Assembly (NCBI GenBank): GCA_029262235.1
Contig: JAJCZU010000004.1
Coordinates: 310,001-374,000 of the forward strand
Direction of reading: 5' to 3'
Length of the DNA stretch: 64,000 bases
From: Candidatus Eiseniibacteriota bacterium
GTDB taxonomy: Bacteria; Orphanbacterota; Orphanbacteria; Orphanbacterales; Orphanbacteraceae
A model generated the notes under the pieces. It saw nothing but the letters and a program-made list of their open reading frames with translations, was not told the DNA's origin and ran no database searches. Both the position numbers and the translations under genes were made by a program. Each line of letters starts with the position of its first letter. Position 1 is the stretch's first letter. Below are positions 8,343-18,299 of this stretch, in pieces.

Positions 8343-10178
8343 TTGCAGTCGACAGGCGCGACAACAATGACCGGCACGAAGCGTGTCGCGGGGCGGTCAG
8401 AGCTCGATGACCGCATTGCGGACTGGGTGCGCCGCTTCGTTCGTGGGCTAAAAACGTGCCGTCTGTACGACAGTGAGAACCCGGCTGTCATCCACGCACG
8501 CGAACACGTCTCGGAATCGCTGCTCGAACTTCTTCCGCACTGCGGGGGAGAGCTCATCCTCACGTTTCGCTCCGAATCGATCTTCCACAAACGAACGAGT
8601 GTCTACGAAATCGCGGACGGCGAGGAGAATCCGATTCTCGCCTTCTTTCGTGACGGCGTGCGGTTGATCAAATTTCTTTCCGGCGTGACCGCGCATGAAA
8701 TCGACATCCTGTTCGATCAGATATTGATTGCGGCGGAGAGGGGCGGAAGTGCGGACCTTGCCATACTGATCTGGGATCATGACCTGCCGCATATCAGAGT
8801 CGAATGTGTGCCGGTTGCCACCGAAGGCGGTATCGACGAACTGAACGCGCGCGGAGGCGGGCCGGGTCTTCCGGAGCCGCTCACGTTCTGGCCGCGCCGG
8901 GACGCGAACGGTGGGGCGTACGCGAGCGGTGAGGCGACAGGGGGCGGTGATCCGAGCTTCGGCTCGCTGGACGCCGCCGTGGCAGGAGCATCTGCAGCGC
9001 GCGCTCCCGAAGCAGGCGCTCCCGCGATCGAGGTGGCCGGCGGACGCTCCGACGACTGGTTGTCCCTCGAGGGAGCGAGTGACGTGGAAGTAGAACTCGG
9101 AAGGCTCGAAGCGATTGCGGAACGAGAACGAGCACGATTCCTCGATGATCGTGACGAAGAGCAGAAACAGTCGCTCGCGCGTTCCGCACTCGAAACGGCG
9201 GCTCTCTGCGTGGAAATCGCGGGGGACACCGGAAAGGGAGCGGACGGCTTCGCGCAGTTCGTTCCACGGGTCCTGATCGAAAGCGTACGCTGCGCGGACT
9301 GGACGTGTGCAGGCGAATGCCTGCGGTTCCTTCGCACGCTGGACCCCGACCGCACCGCGGAGCACTCTCTTCTCGTGGAACTCTCCGCGGATCGCGGATA
9401 CGTGACGACGCAATGTGTGGAACTGCTTGACGCCCAGCCGGCCGCGCACGTGGAGAAGTTCTTCGCGTTCGCACATGAGGTCGGAGAGGGAGCGGTGGAA
9501 TGGCTCATGCGAATTCTCGCGCAGAGCGAGAAGAAGGAAGTGCGCCGTCCGCTCACGCGTGTGATCGCGGATATCTGCCGTTCGAATCCCGGCCTGCTCA
9601 GGCAATGGCTCGTGAATCCGGAGTGGTTCGTCGTTCGAAACGTGATCCATATCTGCGGATGGATCGGCGCCGAAGACGTGACTGAATTGCTTCAACTCGC
9701 CATGGAACACCCGGAGCCCCGTGTACGCCAGGAGGTTATCGCCGCACTCGGCCATCTCGACCCGGGCGCGGCCCGGCCCCTGCTCCTTCGTATGCTGAGT
9801 CGCGAAGAAGGCCACATGCTCGGAGCGGTGCTTCATCAGCTGCTGCCGAATCGCGATCCTGCCGTTTCGCGCATCCTGCTCCGCAAAGTGACGGCGCCGA
9901 GCTTCGCGGAGCGGCCGCGGGAAGAACGCGAAGAGCTGTTCTCGGCGCTCGCGCAGACCGGCAGCAAGGGCATTCTCCCGCTCCTGCGCAACGATCTCAT
10001 GAAGGGCGGGTGGGATGCGTGGCGCCCGAACGCCCGTCGGAAGGCGATCGCGGACTGCCTCGCCGGTATCGGTACGGAACCCGCTCTCGAGATCCTGCGG
10101 GCGGGCGCGCGCACATGGCGTCCCGGTATTCGGTTCGTCTGCAGACACGCCATCGCGAGAGGACCTCATCATGAGTAA
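8343..10178 (+). CDS. HEAT-repeat protein with RLYDxxN N-terminal module
   Basis: 611 residues. The start is a TTG, chosen because AAGGAG (8330-8335) sits 7 nt upstream; an ATG at 8367 is the alternative. The N-terminal about 140 residues (FVRGLKTCRLYDSENPAVI, LILTFRSESIFHKRTSVYE) align by eye with the N-terminus of the next gene. Residues about 190-240 are low-complexity and Ala/Gly-rich. The C-terminal half is a helical HEAT-like solenoid (PEPRVRQEVIAALGHLDPGAARPLLLRML). It overlaps the HD-GYP gene by 8 nt, implying translational coupling. It is probably a scaffold or sensor partner in a cyclic-di-GMP or stress-response module; no enzyme motif is visible. Confidence 0.75.
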   Translation: MQSTGATTMTGTKRVAGRSELDDRIADWVRRFVRGLKTCRLYDSENPAVIHAREHVSESLLELLPHCGGELILTFRSESIFHKRTSVYEIADGEENPILAFFRDGVRLIKFLSGVTAHEIDILFDQILIAAERGGSADLAILIWDHDLPHIRVECVPVATEGGIDELNARGGGPGLPEPLTFWPRRDANGGAYASGEATGGGDPSFGSLDAAVAGASAARAPEAGAPAIEVAGGRSDDWLSLEGASDVEVELGRLEAIAERERARFLDDRDEEQKQSLARSALETAALCVEIAGDTGKGADGFAQFVPRVLIESVRCADWTCAGECLRFLRTLDPDRTAEHSLLVELSADRGYVTTQCVELLDAQPAAHVEKFFAFAHEVGEGAVEWLMRILAQSEKKEVRRPLTRVIADICRSNPGLLRQWLVNPEWFVVRNVIHICGWIGAEDVTELLQLAMEHPEPRVRQEVIAALGHLDPGAARPLLLRMLSREEGHMLGAVLHQLLPNRDPAVSRILLRKVTAPSFAERPREEREELFSALAQTGSKGILPLLRNDLMKGGWDAWRPNARRKAIADCLAGIGTEPALEILRAGARTWRPGIRFVCRHAIARGPHHE

Positions 10179-11682
10179 CGAACAGGGCGGTCACGGCTCC
10201 CCTCGCGCCGTGGCATCCATCGGCCCCGAACTGATCCTGCATTTGAACGGGCTCTTTCGTGCGGCCCGTCTCTATGATGTCGCGAACCGCGTCGTGCAGA
10301 CGAACCTCAGGACACTGGTCGAGACGCTCGCGCACGTTGATGGTGACGAGGTGACGATACTCGTTCTCGGCGAGAACATGTATCTGAACGGCGACCGCAT
10401 CAAGCTGGAACGAAAACACATGCCGCATCTGCGCAAACTCTCTTCAGAGCTTGCGTCCCGTGAACTCGGTGGACTTCGGATCATGTCCGAAGCCCCGGCG
10501 GAAGAATGGGAAACGTTCCTCGTACAGTTCGTACAGTTCGTGCAGCCGGTGGAAGCCGATGACGCGGAAGCGAGCGAGGCGGAAGCCGTTTCGTTTGCGC
10601 ATATGCTGCGTACCGCAGGGGTCGAACGAATCGTTCCGATTTCCGCACAGGACGTCGGGGCCGCAATTGCGTTCGATACGGACGCAGGAAGTTCCCGGCA
10701 TGATGGAAACGCGAACGGCGCGGACTCCGCGGACTCCGGAGACGGAAGCGTGAGCCGCACGGGAGCGCACGCCTGCGATGTATTCACGCACGCCGTTGCG
10801 GGGGCACAGACTCTCTTCGAGAGTACGGCACAGGGGGGAACCCGCCTTCTTCGCCAGGCACGCCGCATCGTACAGCCGCTCGTGGAAACGATCATGGGGA
10901 GCGAACAGTCGATCTACAGAATGGGCGCTCTGAAAGAACACGACGAATACACCTACGCGCACTGCGTGAACGTTGCGATTCTTTCGATCGGGATCGGAAA
11001 TCGCCTCGGTATTTCGCGCAAGGGAATCGCCGGCCTCGGAATGGCTGCGCTGCTTCATGACATCGGAAAACTGTCCGTGCGACGCGAAGTTCTACAGAAG
11101 AGCGGCCGGCTCACGCCGGACGAATGGAAAGAGATTCAGCGCCACCCCCTGGAAGGGGCGCGGCTGCTGAGCCGGCAAACAGGACTGACGCACGGGTCGC
11201 TCGAATCGATTCGGGCGGCACTGCTGCATCATCGTACGTACGACGGCGCGGGCTATCCGGAGGCGCCGCACCCGTTGCGTCAGCCGACGATTGCACGGAT
11301 CATATCCGTCGCAGACTGCTTCGACGCGATGACCGGGCATCGCGCGTATCGTGAGAAGCCGCTCACAGGCTACGAAGCGTTGCATCAAATGATCGGGGCG
11401 GAGGCGTCGCGGTTCGATCCCGCCGTGCTCTGGGCGCTTGTCCAGACGGTCGGGCTCTATCCTCCCGGCACGATCCTCGAAACCGAGAGCGGGTACCTTC
11501 TTCTCAGCAGGGAGCCGAATCCGAAGGACATCCGGCGGCCGACGTGCGTCGTTCTGCGGGAACCCGGCGGCACCATCGCCGACAATATCTGGGATCCGCT
11601 GCCTGACGGCGAACACGTGCGCGCGGTTCTGACCGATCAGGACATCGAGGCCGACGTGGAAGCGCTCCTGTCCCCTTATTAA
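10171..11682 (+). CDS. HD-GYP domain phosphohydrolase
   Basis: 503 residues from the ATG at 10171, inside the end of the HEAT gene. The N-terminus carries the same module as its neighbour (LNGLFRAARLYDVANRVVQ, VLGENMYLNGDRIKLE). A Ser/Gly/Asp-rich linker precedes the HD-GYP domain: YTYAHCVNVAIL, LLHDIGKLSVRREVL (about residue 296), then HHRTYDGAGYP, where the consensus HHE has Arg in place of Glu, then ADCFDAMTGHRAYR. HD-GYP proteins hydrolyse cyclic-di-GMP or related dinucleotides using a bi- or trinuclear metal centre. The metal-binding His/Asp set looks intact. Its 3' end overlaps the convergent malic enzyme gene by 4 nt. Confidence 0.9.
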   Translation: MSNEQGGHGSPRAVASIGPELILHLNGLFRAARLYDVANRVVQTNLRTLVETLAHVDGDEVTILVLGENMYLNGDRIKLERKHMPHLRKLSSELASRELGGLRIMSEAPAEEWETFLVQFVQFVQPVEADDAEASEAEAVSFAHMLRTAGVERIVPISAQDVGAAIAFDTDAGSSRHDGNANGADSADSGDGSVSRTGAHACDVFTHAVAGAQTLFESTAQGGTRLLRQARRIVQPLVETIMGSEQSIYRMGALKEHDEYTYAHCVNVAILSIGIGNRLGISRKGIAGLGMAALLHDIGKLSVRREVLQKSGRLTPDEWKEIQRHPLEGARLLSRQTGLTHGSLESIRAALLHHRTYDGAGYPEAPHPLRQPTIARIISVADCFDAMTGHRAYREKPLTGYEALHQMIGAEASRFDPAVLWALVQTVGLYPPGTILETESGYLLLSREPNPKDIRRPTCVVLREPGGTIADNIWDPLPDGEHVRAVLTDQDIEADVEALLSPY

Positions 11683-13334
11683 TCAGCCTGGATTCGATAC
11701 TCCGGCACGTACATTTCGTTCGCGATGAACGCCTTGAGATCGTCCGGTCTCGGAACGGTCGCCAGTCCGTTTTCATAGGCGACCTCCGCTACGGCCACGG
11801 CGATGGCGAGTGAGATATCGTTGATGTCGGTGAGGGACGGGAAGATGCGCCCCTTCGCGAGATCCGCCTCGGAAACGATGTCGGCGAGAGTGCGCGCCGC
11901 GGCTGTAAACATGCTGTTCGTCACATGGCGCGCCCGGCTCGCGATCACGCCGAGGCCGAGTCCGGGGAAGATGTACACGTTGTTCCCCTGGCCGGGTACG
12001 AGCGTTTTCCCTTTCACTTCGACCGGATCGAACGGACTGCCGCTCGCATAAACGGCGCGCCCGTCGGACCAGCGGTACGCTTCTTCGGCTGTGCATTCCG
12101 CGGACGAGGTCGGATTCGAGAGCGCCAGCACGATCGGACGTTCGTTGATGCGCGCCATTTCGGCAATCATCTCCTGATGGAAGCTGCCGCCCTGACCGGA
12201 AACGCCGATCAGAATCGTGGGTTTCATGGCGCGGATTGCCGTCATGAGGTCCGACGCCGGCGCCACGTCGTGCGCATAGGGCAGCTTGTGCACGTCGAGT
12301 CCCTCGCGATTCTTGGCGACAAGCCCCCGGGAGTCGACGAACCAGCAGTTCTTCCGCGCGTTTTCGATCGAAACGCCGGTCTCGATGACTTCCGTTACGA
12401 CGAGATCCGCAATGCCGATGGCGGCCCCGCCGGCTCCGAGAAACAGAATGCGCTGGTCTTCGATCCGCCCGCCGGTAATGCGGAGCGCGGAGAAGATCCC
12501 CGCCAGAGTGACGGCGGCCGTGCCCTGAATGTCGTCATTGAACGTACAGATCCGATCGCGAAAGACATCAAGCAGTCGGAACGAGTTCTGCTTTGCGAAA
12601 TCTTCGAACTGAATCAGGATCCCCGGCCATTTGTCGTTGGCCGCGGCGACGAACTCCTCGACGAGTGCGTCGTACTCGGCGCCCCGCATCCGCGGCTGGC
12701 GCATGCCGAGATAGAGCGGGTCGGCAAGCAGCGCTTCGTTGTTCGTTCCGGTATCGAGAGTGACAGGAAGAGTGTGCTTCGGGGCGATCCCAGCACACGC
12801 CGTGTAAAGACATAGCTTGCCGACGGGGATCCCCATGCCGTTCGTGCCGAGATCGCCGAGGCCGAGTATGCGCTCGCCGTCCGTCACGACGACAACGCGC
12901 ACGTCACTTTCCGACCAGTTGTCGAGCAGTTCGCGGACGCGGCCCTTGTCGTGAATGGAAATGTACATTCCGCGGGTCCTGCGGAAGATGTGTCCGAACT
13001 GCTGGCAGGCGAGACCGACGGTCGGCGTGTAGACGATCGGCATCAGCCGTTCGATATGGTCTCGCAGAAGCCGGAAGAACAGGGTCTCGTTCGTGCCCGA
13101 AAGCGCGGTCATGTAGATGTAGCGCTCGAGGTCGTCCTGCTTTGCGTTGTAGTGTCCGAGCGCGCGCGCAAGCTGCTGCTCGATCGTTTCCACGGCGCCG
13201 GGAAGCAGTCCGTGAAGTCCGAGAACATCCCGTTCGCGTTCGGTGAATGCCGTGCCCTTGTTGCGGCGCGGGTCGTGCAGCAGTGCGAGGCCGCGTACCT
13301 GTCGCCGTGTCTTCGGTTCCGCTTGTCCGCTCAT
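11679..13334 (-). CDS. NAD(P)-dependent malic enzyme
   Basis: 551 residues, the length of the SfcA/eukaryote-type malic enzymes. The start MSGQAEPK at 13334 is set by AAGGAG 7 nt upstream. Visible motifs are YTPTVGLACQQFG (catalytic Tyr, about residue 100), LGDLGTNGMGIPVGKL (catalytic Lys), FEDF and FNDDIQGTAA (metal ligands, about 264), the nucleotide loop LGAGGAAIGIAD (about 298) and ALSNPTSSAECTAEEAY. It converts malate to pyruvate and CO2 while reducing NAD(P)+, in the cytoplasm. Its stop codon overlaps the stop of the convergent HD-GYP gene. No partner gene of the pathway is adjacent. Confidence 0.95.
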   Translation of the reverse strand: MSGQAEPKTRRQVRGLALLHDPRRNKGTAFTERERDVLGLHGLLPGAVETIEQQLARALGHYNAKQDDLERYIYMTALSGTNETLFFRLLRDHIERLMPIVYTPTVGLACQQFGHIFRRTRGMYISIHDKGRVRELLDNWSESDVRVVVVTDGERILGLGDLGTNGMGIPVGKLCLYTACAGIAPKHTLPVTLDTGTNNEALLADPLYLGMRQPRMRGAEYDALVEEFVAAANDKWPGILIQFEDFAKQNSFRLLDVFRDRICTFNDDIQGTAAVTLAGIFSALRITGGRIEDQRILFLGAGGAAIGIADLVVTEVIETGVSIENARKNCWFVDSRGLVAKNREGLDVHKLPYAHDVAPASDLMTAIRAMKPTILIGVSGQGGSFHQEMIAEMARINERPIVLALSNPTSSAECTAEEAYRWSDGRAVYASGSPFDPVEVKGKTLVPGQGNNVYIFPGLGLGVIASRARHVTNSMFTAAARTLADIVSEADLAKGRIFPSLTDINDISLAIAVAVAEVAYENGLATVPRPDDLKAFIANEMYVPEYRIQAD

Positions 13335-13435
13335 CGTCAACTCCTTGCATGATGTACCCTTGCACGGTACACCCGGCTCGCTGCGGGGGCCAGCGGAGAG
13401 AGTGCGCAGACGTGTCGCAGCTCCCGGGGGCGACG

Positions 13436-14503
13436 TCAGATCCAGCCCTTGCGACGGAAATAGAGCAGCATGAGGATCGAAAGGAGGCCGACCGCTCCCC
13501 AGAAAGCGGGATACCCCCAGCTCCATCCCAGTTCCGGCATACTCCACGGCCCGGCCGTACGGTCGAAGTTCATGCCGTATACCCCGGCGAGAAAAGTGAC
13601 GGGGACGAAAATCGAAGCGAGGACAGTCAGGACCTTCATCACCTCGTTCGTTCGATTGCTCACGCTCGACAGATAGACGTCCAGCATGCTGGTCACGAGA
13701 TCACGATAGTTTTCGATCGTGTCCATGATCTGCACCGCATGTTCATAGCAGTCGTGCAGGTAAATTCTGGTGTTCTTGTGGATCAGGGGCGTTTCGATTC
13801 GTTCGAGCTGGCTCAACACTTCGCGGTGAGGCCATGCCGCCCTTCGCAGAAGCAGGAAGTCACGCTTGATCGCATGAATCTGATGAAGCGTGTCGCGGTC
13901 GGGATTCTCCACGAGTTCGTCTTCGAGTGTTTCGATCCGCTCGCCGTACTCTTCCAGCACGGGAAAGAACTGATCGACGACCGTGTCGATGAGTGCGTAC
14001 GCGAGATAGTCGGCCGTCTGTGAACGAATTTTGAGGCTGCTTTCGCGAAGCCTTCGCTGGACGCCTTCGAAGAGATCGGAGGGGCCGTCATGAATCGAAA
14101 TCACGAAGTTGCGTCCGAAGAAAAGACTGACCTGACCGGCCCCGACCGTCTCCTGAATACTCACGTGGCGAAGCACCACGAAGACGTACCCCTCGTCGAG
14201 GTTCAGCTTCGGTCGCTGCCCGTGATTGATGACATCCTCGAGCGCAAGGGGATGGAGCCCGAACCGCTCGCCCAGCTGATGGAGCATGGCGGTGTCGTCG
14301 GAACCCTTGACGTCGATCCATATGTTCCCCGTACCCGGCGGCCCCGGAATCACGTCGCTGTTCGTCAGTTCCTGCTCCTCCAGCCTGCCGGGTCCGTACG
14401 TGATGACGGTCAGCTTTGAGGAAGGGCTCGGACCGCCGCCCTCCGGGGGGGACAATCCCGGAGACGAACCAGGTTTCGAGTATCGTTTGTATAGAGGTTT
14501 CAT
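13436..14503 (-). CDS. corA: CorA-family magnesium/cobalt transporter
   Basis: 355 residues from MKPLYKRYS at 14503, with GGGGAG about 7 nt upstream. The frame stays open further upstream without supporting signals. A large cytoplasmic alpha/beta-helical domain (NIWIDVKGSD, LHPLALEDVINHGQRPKL, YVFVVLRHV) is followed by two C-terminal membrane segments. The diagnostic YGMNF lies at about residue 307, at the end of the first membrane helix, and the protein ends in the basic tail YFRRKGWI. CorA forms a pentameric Mg2+ channel in the inner membrane. It runs in the same direction as the malic enzyme gene but is 101 bp away. Confidence 0.93.
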   Translation of the reverse strand: MKPLYKRYSKPGSSPGLSPPEGGGPSPSSKLTVITYGPGRLEEQELTNSDVIPGPPGTGNIWIDVKGSDDTAMLHQLGERFGLHPLALEDVINHGQRPKLNLDEGYVFVVLRHVSIQETVGAGQVSLFFGRNFVISIHDGPSDLFEGVQRRLRESSLKIRSQTADYLAYALIDTVVDQFFPVLEEYGERIETLEDELVENPDRDTLHQIHAIKRDFLLLRRAAWPHREVLSQLERIETPLIHKNTRIYLHDCYEHAVQIMDTIENYRDLVTSMLDVYLSSVSNRTNEVMKVLTVLASIFVPVTFLAGVYGMNFDRTAGPWSMPELGWSWGYPAFWGAVGLLSILMLLYFRRKGWI

Positions 14504-14651
14504 CAGAATCTCCCCGCGTCGCGCGACTGATTCGGAATGGGAATGCTCAATCAGCATCGTACACCGTCTTCCGGGCAGGAAAGGGGAAAGGAAGGGCCTG
14601 GAGTCCCGGTTCGGCCCCCCGGAAGGGCTTTCCACTTTGTCACAGCGCATA

Positions 14652-14660
14652 TGTTATAAT
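14652..14660 (+). promoter_or_regulatory. Extended -10 promoter for the propeller protein gene
   Basis: TG-T-TATAAT, a perfect -10 hexamer with the TG extension, about 84 nt upstream of the ATG at 14744. No consensus -35 is seen. The gap 14504-14743 otherwise holds only the upstream region of corA. Confidence 0.55.
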
Positions 14661-14743
14661 GAGGTCTGAGGCCCAGAGCTACCCTCGAGCCCCGCAACCG
14701 GAAACGACAACAGTGACACCGCCTGGGGGCGGAGGAAAGAATC

Positions 14744-16480
14744 ATGTCTCGTTCGCATGCTCTGCGGGGTCTCGTCCTCGCGCTACTCCTGATCTCATTC
14801 CATGCAGTGACTGCGGACGCCGCCCCGGCGAATCGAGGCGAGTGCCTTGCCACGCGCGGAATCGCAGCAGGACCGGCCGGCCGCGAACTCGTGTCCGTCA
14901 ACCCGGCGACAGGGGTCGCCACCGCAGTCGGCAGCCATCTCGTGAACGACATGCCGGGCCTCGCGATCAACTCGACGGGAAGCATTTACGGCGGGGGCGG
15001 CGCGACCGCGGGCGCCGACACTCTTTTCCACATCGACCGGGCAACAGGGCAGGCTACGCCGATCGGCAGCATGGGGTTTCAATCTCTCCGTGCGATGGCC
15101 TTCAGCGACTTCGACGGGCTTTACGCGATCGGCGGACTCGGGGCCGACACTCTCTTTCTCATAGACACGTTGACTGCCTTCGTGGCGCCGATCATTCCGG
15201 TGACCGGGGCTGCGATCGACGGCATGGCTTTCGACCCGAGTGACGGAACGCTTTACGGCGTCGGATCGTGGAGCAGTTTTGACGATACGCTTTATCAGAT
15301 CAGTTTCGGTACAGGAGTCGCGAGCGTAGTCGGGTCGTTCGGTCTCGGATCCGAAATCGGGGATATTCATTTCGATGGCGCGGGGAACCTGTTCGGCACG
15401 GTCGGCGGCAGCAGTGCGAACGATTTCGTGAGCGTGGACAAGGGAACGGGCGCGGCCACCGTAATCGGAGCGACCGGATCGATCGCACTGACAGGACTCT
15501 CGTACTTTGCGGAAATCGCCCCGGGGCAGGGCGGGATCGCGTACGCGACGACCGGTCTGAATGACGGCGGCCGTCTGCTGCGCCTCGATACACAAAGCGG
15601 CGCCGCCACGCTGATCGGAATGCTGCCCGGCGTCGATCTGATGTCGGCCGTGGCGATCCGGTCGGACGGGGCGCTGTTCGGAAGTGAAGGCTTCTCGAGC
15701 AACTTCTATCGCGTGAGCGCGGACGGAGGCGGCGCGGAGCACATCGGAACGCCGGGCATCGAATTCCGGGGTCTCGCGTTCGACGAAAACGACAACCTGT
15801 TCGGCGTGGACGTACTGAATCATCTGTATCGCGTGGACGTTTCGAACGGATCCGGTCAGTTGATCGATACGATTGCCGTGCTCGGCCTGTCCGGCCTGGC
15901 ATTCGACCCGATCACAGGCGCTCTTTTCGGCTGCAGTATCAATCCGGGGATGCTCTACACCATCGACACGACCGACGCGACTACGATGCAGATCGGGTCC
16001 ATCGGTCACATTCGCATGACCGACCTGTTCTTCGACAGCGCGGGTGATCTGTTCGCGACAAACGGCGGCGGCCAGTCGATCAACGAACTGCTTTCGATTA
16101 ATCGTACGACCGGCGCGGGAACCGTAATCGGGCCCACCGGCTTTGCCAGCGTTTCGGGCCTGACGCATATGCTGTCGGCAACGCCGACGGGAACACCCGG
16201 CTCAGTGCCGGTTCCTGCCGCGAACGCGATGCTCATGAATGCCCCGAACCCGTTCAACCCGACAACGCAAATCCGCTTCGTTCTGCCAGCAGCCGGTCCG
16301 GTGCGCATCGATCTGTTCAATCCGCAGGGCCGGTACGTGGCCACGCTGCTCGACGAGAACCGGGGCGCCGGCGCGCACGACCTTTCGTTCGAGGCGCATG
16401 ACCTGGCAAGCGGCACGTACTTCTATCGCATGCGGGCAGGCAACCTCGTTGCCGTGCAGAAGATGACCCTCGTACGATAG
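14744..16480 (+). CDS. Secreted beta-propeller-like repeat protein with sorting tail
   Basis: 578 residues with signal peptide (MSRSHALRGLVLALLLISFHA, cleavage near TADA/A). Residues about 35-480 consist of about ten imperfect repeats of the type LFHIDRATGQATPIGSMGF then LRAMAFSDFDGLYAIGG, resembling DUF4394/NHL-like propellers that read as time/identity records in other FCB bacteria. The C-terminal 80 residues carry NAPNPFNPTTQIRFVL, DLFNPQGRYVATLLDE, ASGTYFYRM and MTLVR, the FlgD-like sorting tail. GGAGGA precedes the ATG. It is probably an extracellular surface protein; ligand unknown. It converges on the TPR gene with 3 nt between stops. Confidence 0.82.
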   Translation: MSRSHALRGLVLALLLISFHAVTADAAPANRGECLATRGIAAGPAGRELVSVNPATGVATAVGSHLVNDMPGLAINSTGSIYGGGGATAGADTLFHIDRATGQATPIGSMGFQSLRAMAFSDFDGLYAIGGLGADTLFLIDTLTAFVAPIIPVTGAAIDGMAFDPSDGTLYGVGSWSSFDDTLYQISFGTGVASVVGSFGLGSEIGDIHFDGAGNLFGTVGGSSANDFVSVDKGTGAATVIGATGSIALTGLSYFAEIAPGQGGIAYATTGLNDGGRLLRLDTQSGAATLIGMLPGVDLMSAVAIRSDGALFGSEGFSSNFYRVSADGGGAEHIGTPGIEFRGLAFDENDNLFGVDVLNHLYRVDVSNGSGQLIDTIAVLGLSGLAFDPITGALFGCSINPGMLYTIDTTDATTMQIGSIGHIRMTDLFFDSAGDLFATNGGGQSINELLSINRTTGAGTVIGPTGFASVSGLTHMLSATPTGTPGSVPVPAANAMLMNAPNPFNPTTQIRFVLPAAGPVRIDLFNPQGRYVATLLDENRGAGAHDLSFEAHDLASGTYFYRMRAGNLVAVQKMTLVR

Positions 16481-16483
16481 AGC

Positions 16484-18151
16484 CTACTTCGCTGTCGCCA
16501 CTTCCCCCGTTCGACAGAAACAGGAAACGTCTGTGGAAATGTCCGCGCGCGTCCAGGCCGCGGCAAGCTGCGCTTCACACGCGGCCGCCTGCTTCGCCTG
16601 TCCCTGGCGCTCGAGCGATTCGGCAAGCCCCGCCAGCGACCAGCCGTTTCGCGGATGGCGTCTCAAGTCCTCCCGATAAACCTGCTCGGCTTCCCGCACT
16701 TTCCCCTGCTCGAGAAGCAGTGCTCCGAGCGCATGTCGCGCCGGCTGCATCCATCCCCACGGTTCGTCGTAGTTGAGCGCATCATCGAGCAGCACCGCAT
16801 CACGCAGATTCTCCCACGCGAGGTCGTAGTTTCCTTTGCGATACTCGACTTCGCCCGTCGCCATCGCGAGTGCGATTTCGAGAATATCCCCGCACGAGTT
16901 ATTGAAGAGCAGGCGTGAGGCGGGAACCAGCTCTTTTGCCTCGATCAAAGCTGCGAGCTCTGCTTCGGCTTCCGGTACGCGGATCAGAGAAGCGAGGGCG
17001 AGCGTCCGCGCGTAGTGATAGATCGCGCGCGAGTACGGTTGCTCGACCGGAGGTGCGGGCTCCTGCAGAATCTGCTTCCAGTCGCCATAGCGGACGAGCA
17101 CATGAAAACGGGTCGGGACGAATGCTTCGACAAAGTCAGGGATGTCCGCAAGTAGTTCGGGGGGCACTTCCCTGGCCAGCTCGTCGGCGGCCTTCATCGC
17201 GAGCGAGCGCTGCCCGTCGAACATGGCCCCGTACACGAGAAAATGCAGGTCGTGCAGCCGGTAGAGCGTAAAGAAATTCAGGCGCCCTTCCCGTTCCACG
17301 AACCTGTAGTCGGCCTCGATCGCCTTCTGGTTCGCTTCGATTACTTTGTCGTAGTCGCCGAGCAGAACATCGATATGCGACGGCATGTGAACGAGATGGC
17401 CCGCGTCGGGGATCCGGTTCCGCAGACTGTCGGCCGCCGCGCGCGCGAGCGACGGATCGGGGGAAGGCTCCATCGTGTGAATGTAGAGATGGCAGAGCGC
17501 GACGTGCGCAGGCCAGCGCGCGAGTGCGGGTTCGAGTACCGAGCGGATCTCGGGCGTCTCCGGCGCCGGTTTGCCGTCGGGGGCCCAGAGCATCCAGGGG
17601 CGCAGCATCATGAGCGACTCGGCAAACAGCGCGGCGACGTCGGGATCGTCCGGATACTCTTCGTACACTCTCCGCATCGCACCGGCGTATGCCAGTTCGA
17701 GAGGTTTGCGATCGTCCGGCGCCGGCCACGCGTATCGCGTGCGGAGCGCCGTGATCAAGGCCTTTTCGACGGGGGTCGCGTTCTCGAGCCGCGCGGCCGC
17801 CTCGGCTGCTGCCTCGAACGCGCGCTTCGACGCTTCGGGTTCCATCATCGGATTGTTGTAGTTCGGCCCGAGTGCGTATGCGATTCCCCAGTGCGCCATC
17901 GCCATCTCAGGATCGATCGCGAGCGCCTTCTCGAAACAGCGCACCGCCTCTTCGTGATTGAAGCCGTAGCACTGCACGAATCCACGCACGAACCAGCGGG
18001 CAGCATCGGGTGAGGCCGCCGTGACTACACGGTTGAAGTCGCCTAGATCGAAATAGTCCGAGGGAGTCGTGTCGGTGTCGGCGAACGGAACGAAAGCAAC
18101 AAATGCGAGAATGAGCGCGCAAATCGAAACCGGAACACGTGCGGACAGCAT
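16484..18151 (-). CDS. Exported TPR protein
   Basis: 555 residues from MLSARVPVS at 18151, chosen because it opens directly into a signal peptide (ICALILAFVAFVPFA) and has GGAGGG about 6 nt upstream; the frame extends 16 codons further. TPR helices run along the whole chain (GFNHEEAVRCFEKALAIDPEMAMAHWGIAYALG, EVYREDLRRHPRNGWSLAGLAESLERQGQ). The N-terminal block with MAHWGIAYALGPNYNNP and TRYAWP resembles a conserved family of periplasmic or secreted TPR proteins without assigned activity. It is followed on the other strand by a separate lipoprotein gene, so no operon is implied. Confidence 0.8.
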   Translation of the reverse strand: MLSARVPVSICALILAFVAFVPFADTDTTPSDYFDLGDFNRVVTAASPDAARWFVRGFVQCYGFNHEEAVRCFEKALAIDPEMAMAHWGIAYALGPNYNNPMMEPEASKRAFEAAAEAAARLENATPVEKALITALRTRYAWPAPDDRKPLELAYAGAMRRVYEEYPDDPDVAALFAESLMMLRPWMLWAPDGKPAPETPEIRSVLEPALARWPAHVALCHLYIHTMEPSPDPSLARAAADSLRNRIPDAGHLVHMPSHIDVLLGDYDKVIEANQKAIEADYRFVEREGRLNFFTLYRLHDLHFLVYGAMFDGQRSLAMKAADELAREVPPELLADIPDFVEAFVPTRFHVLVRYGDWKQILQEPAPPVEQPYSRAIYHYARTLALASLIRVPEAEAELAALIEAKELVPASRLLFNNSCGDILEIALAMATGEVEYRKGNYDLAWENLRDAVLLDDALNYDEPWGWMQPARHALGALLLEQGKVREAEQVYREDLRRHPRNGWSLAGLAESLERQGQAKQAAACEAQLAAAWTRADISTDVSCFCRTGEVATAK

Positions 18152-18199
18152 GGGAGACCCTCCATGGTGGCGAAAGAACGACGAAGGCTGGCTGCGCAA

Positions 18200-18208
18200 A
18201 GACTAGCA
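18200..18208 (-). promoter_or_regulatory. Minus-strand extended -10 for the TPR gene
   Basis: Read on the minus strand the site is TG-C-TAGTCT, about 50 nt upstream of the start at 18151. It matches the window-wide TG-N-TAnnnT pattern. Confidence 0.4.
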
Positions 18209-18299
18209 CAGCCAGGGTTGAATTTCGCGCTCGATCCCTTCTGGCTTAATCATGAAAATGAATTGGTTGACTGGTATCTCGTCCACCCTTCAAACATTC

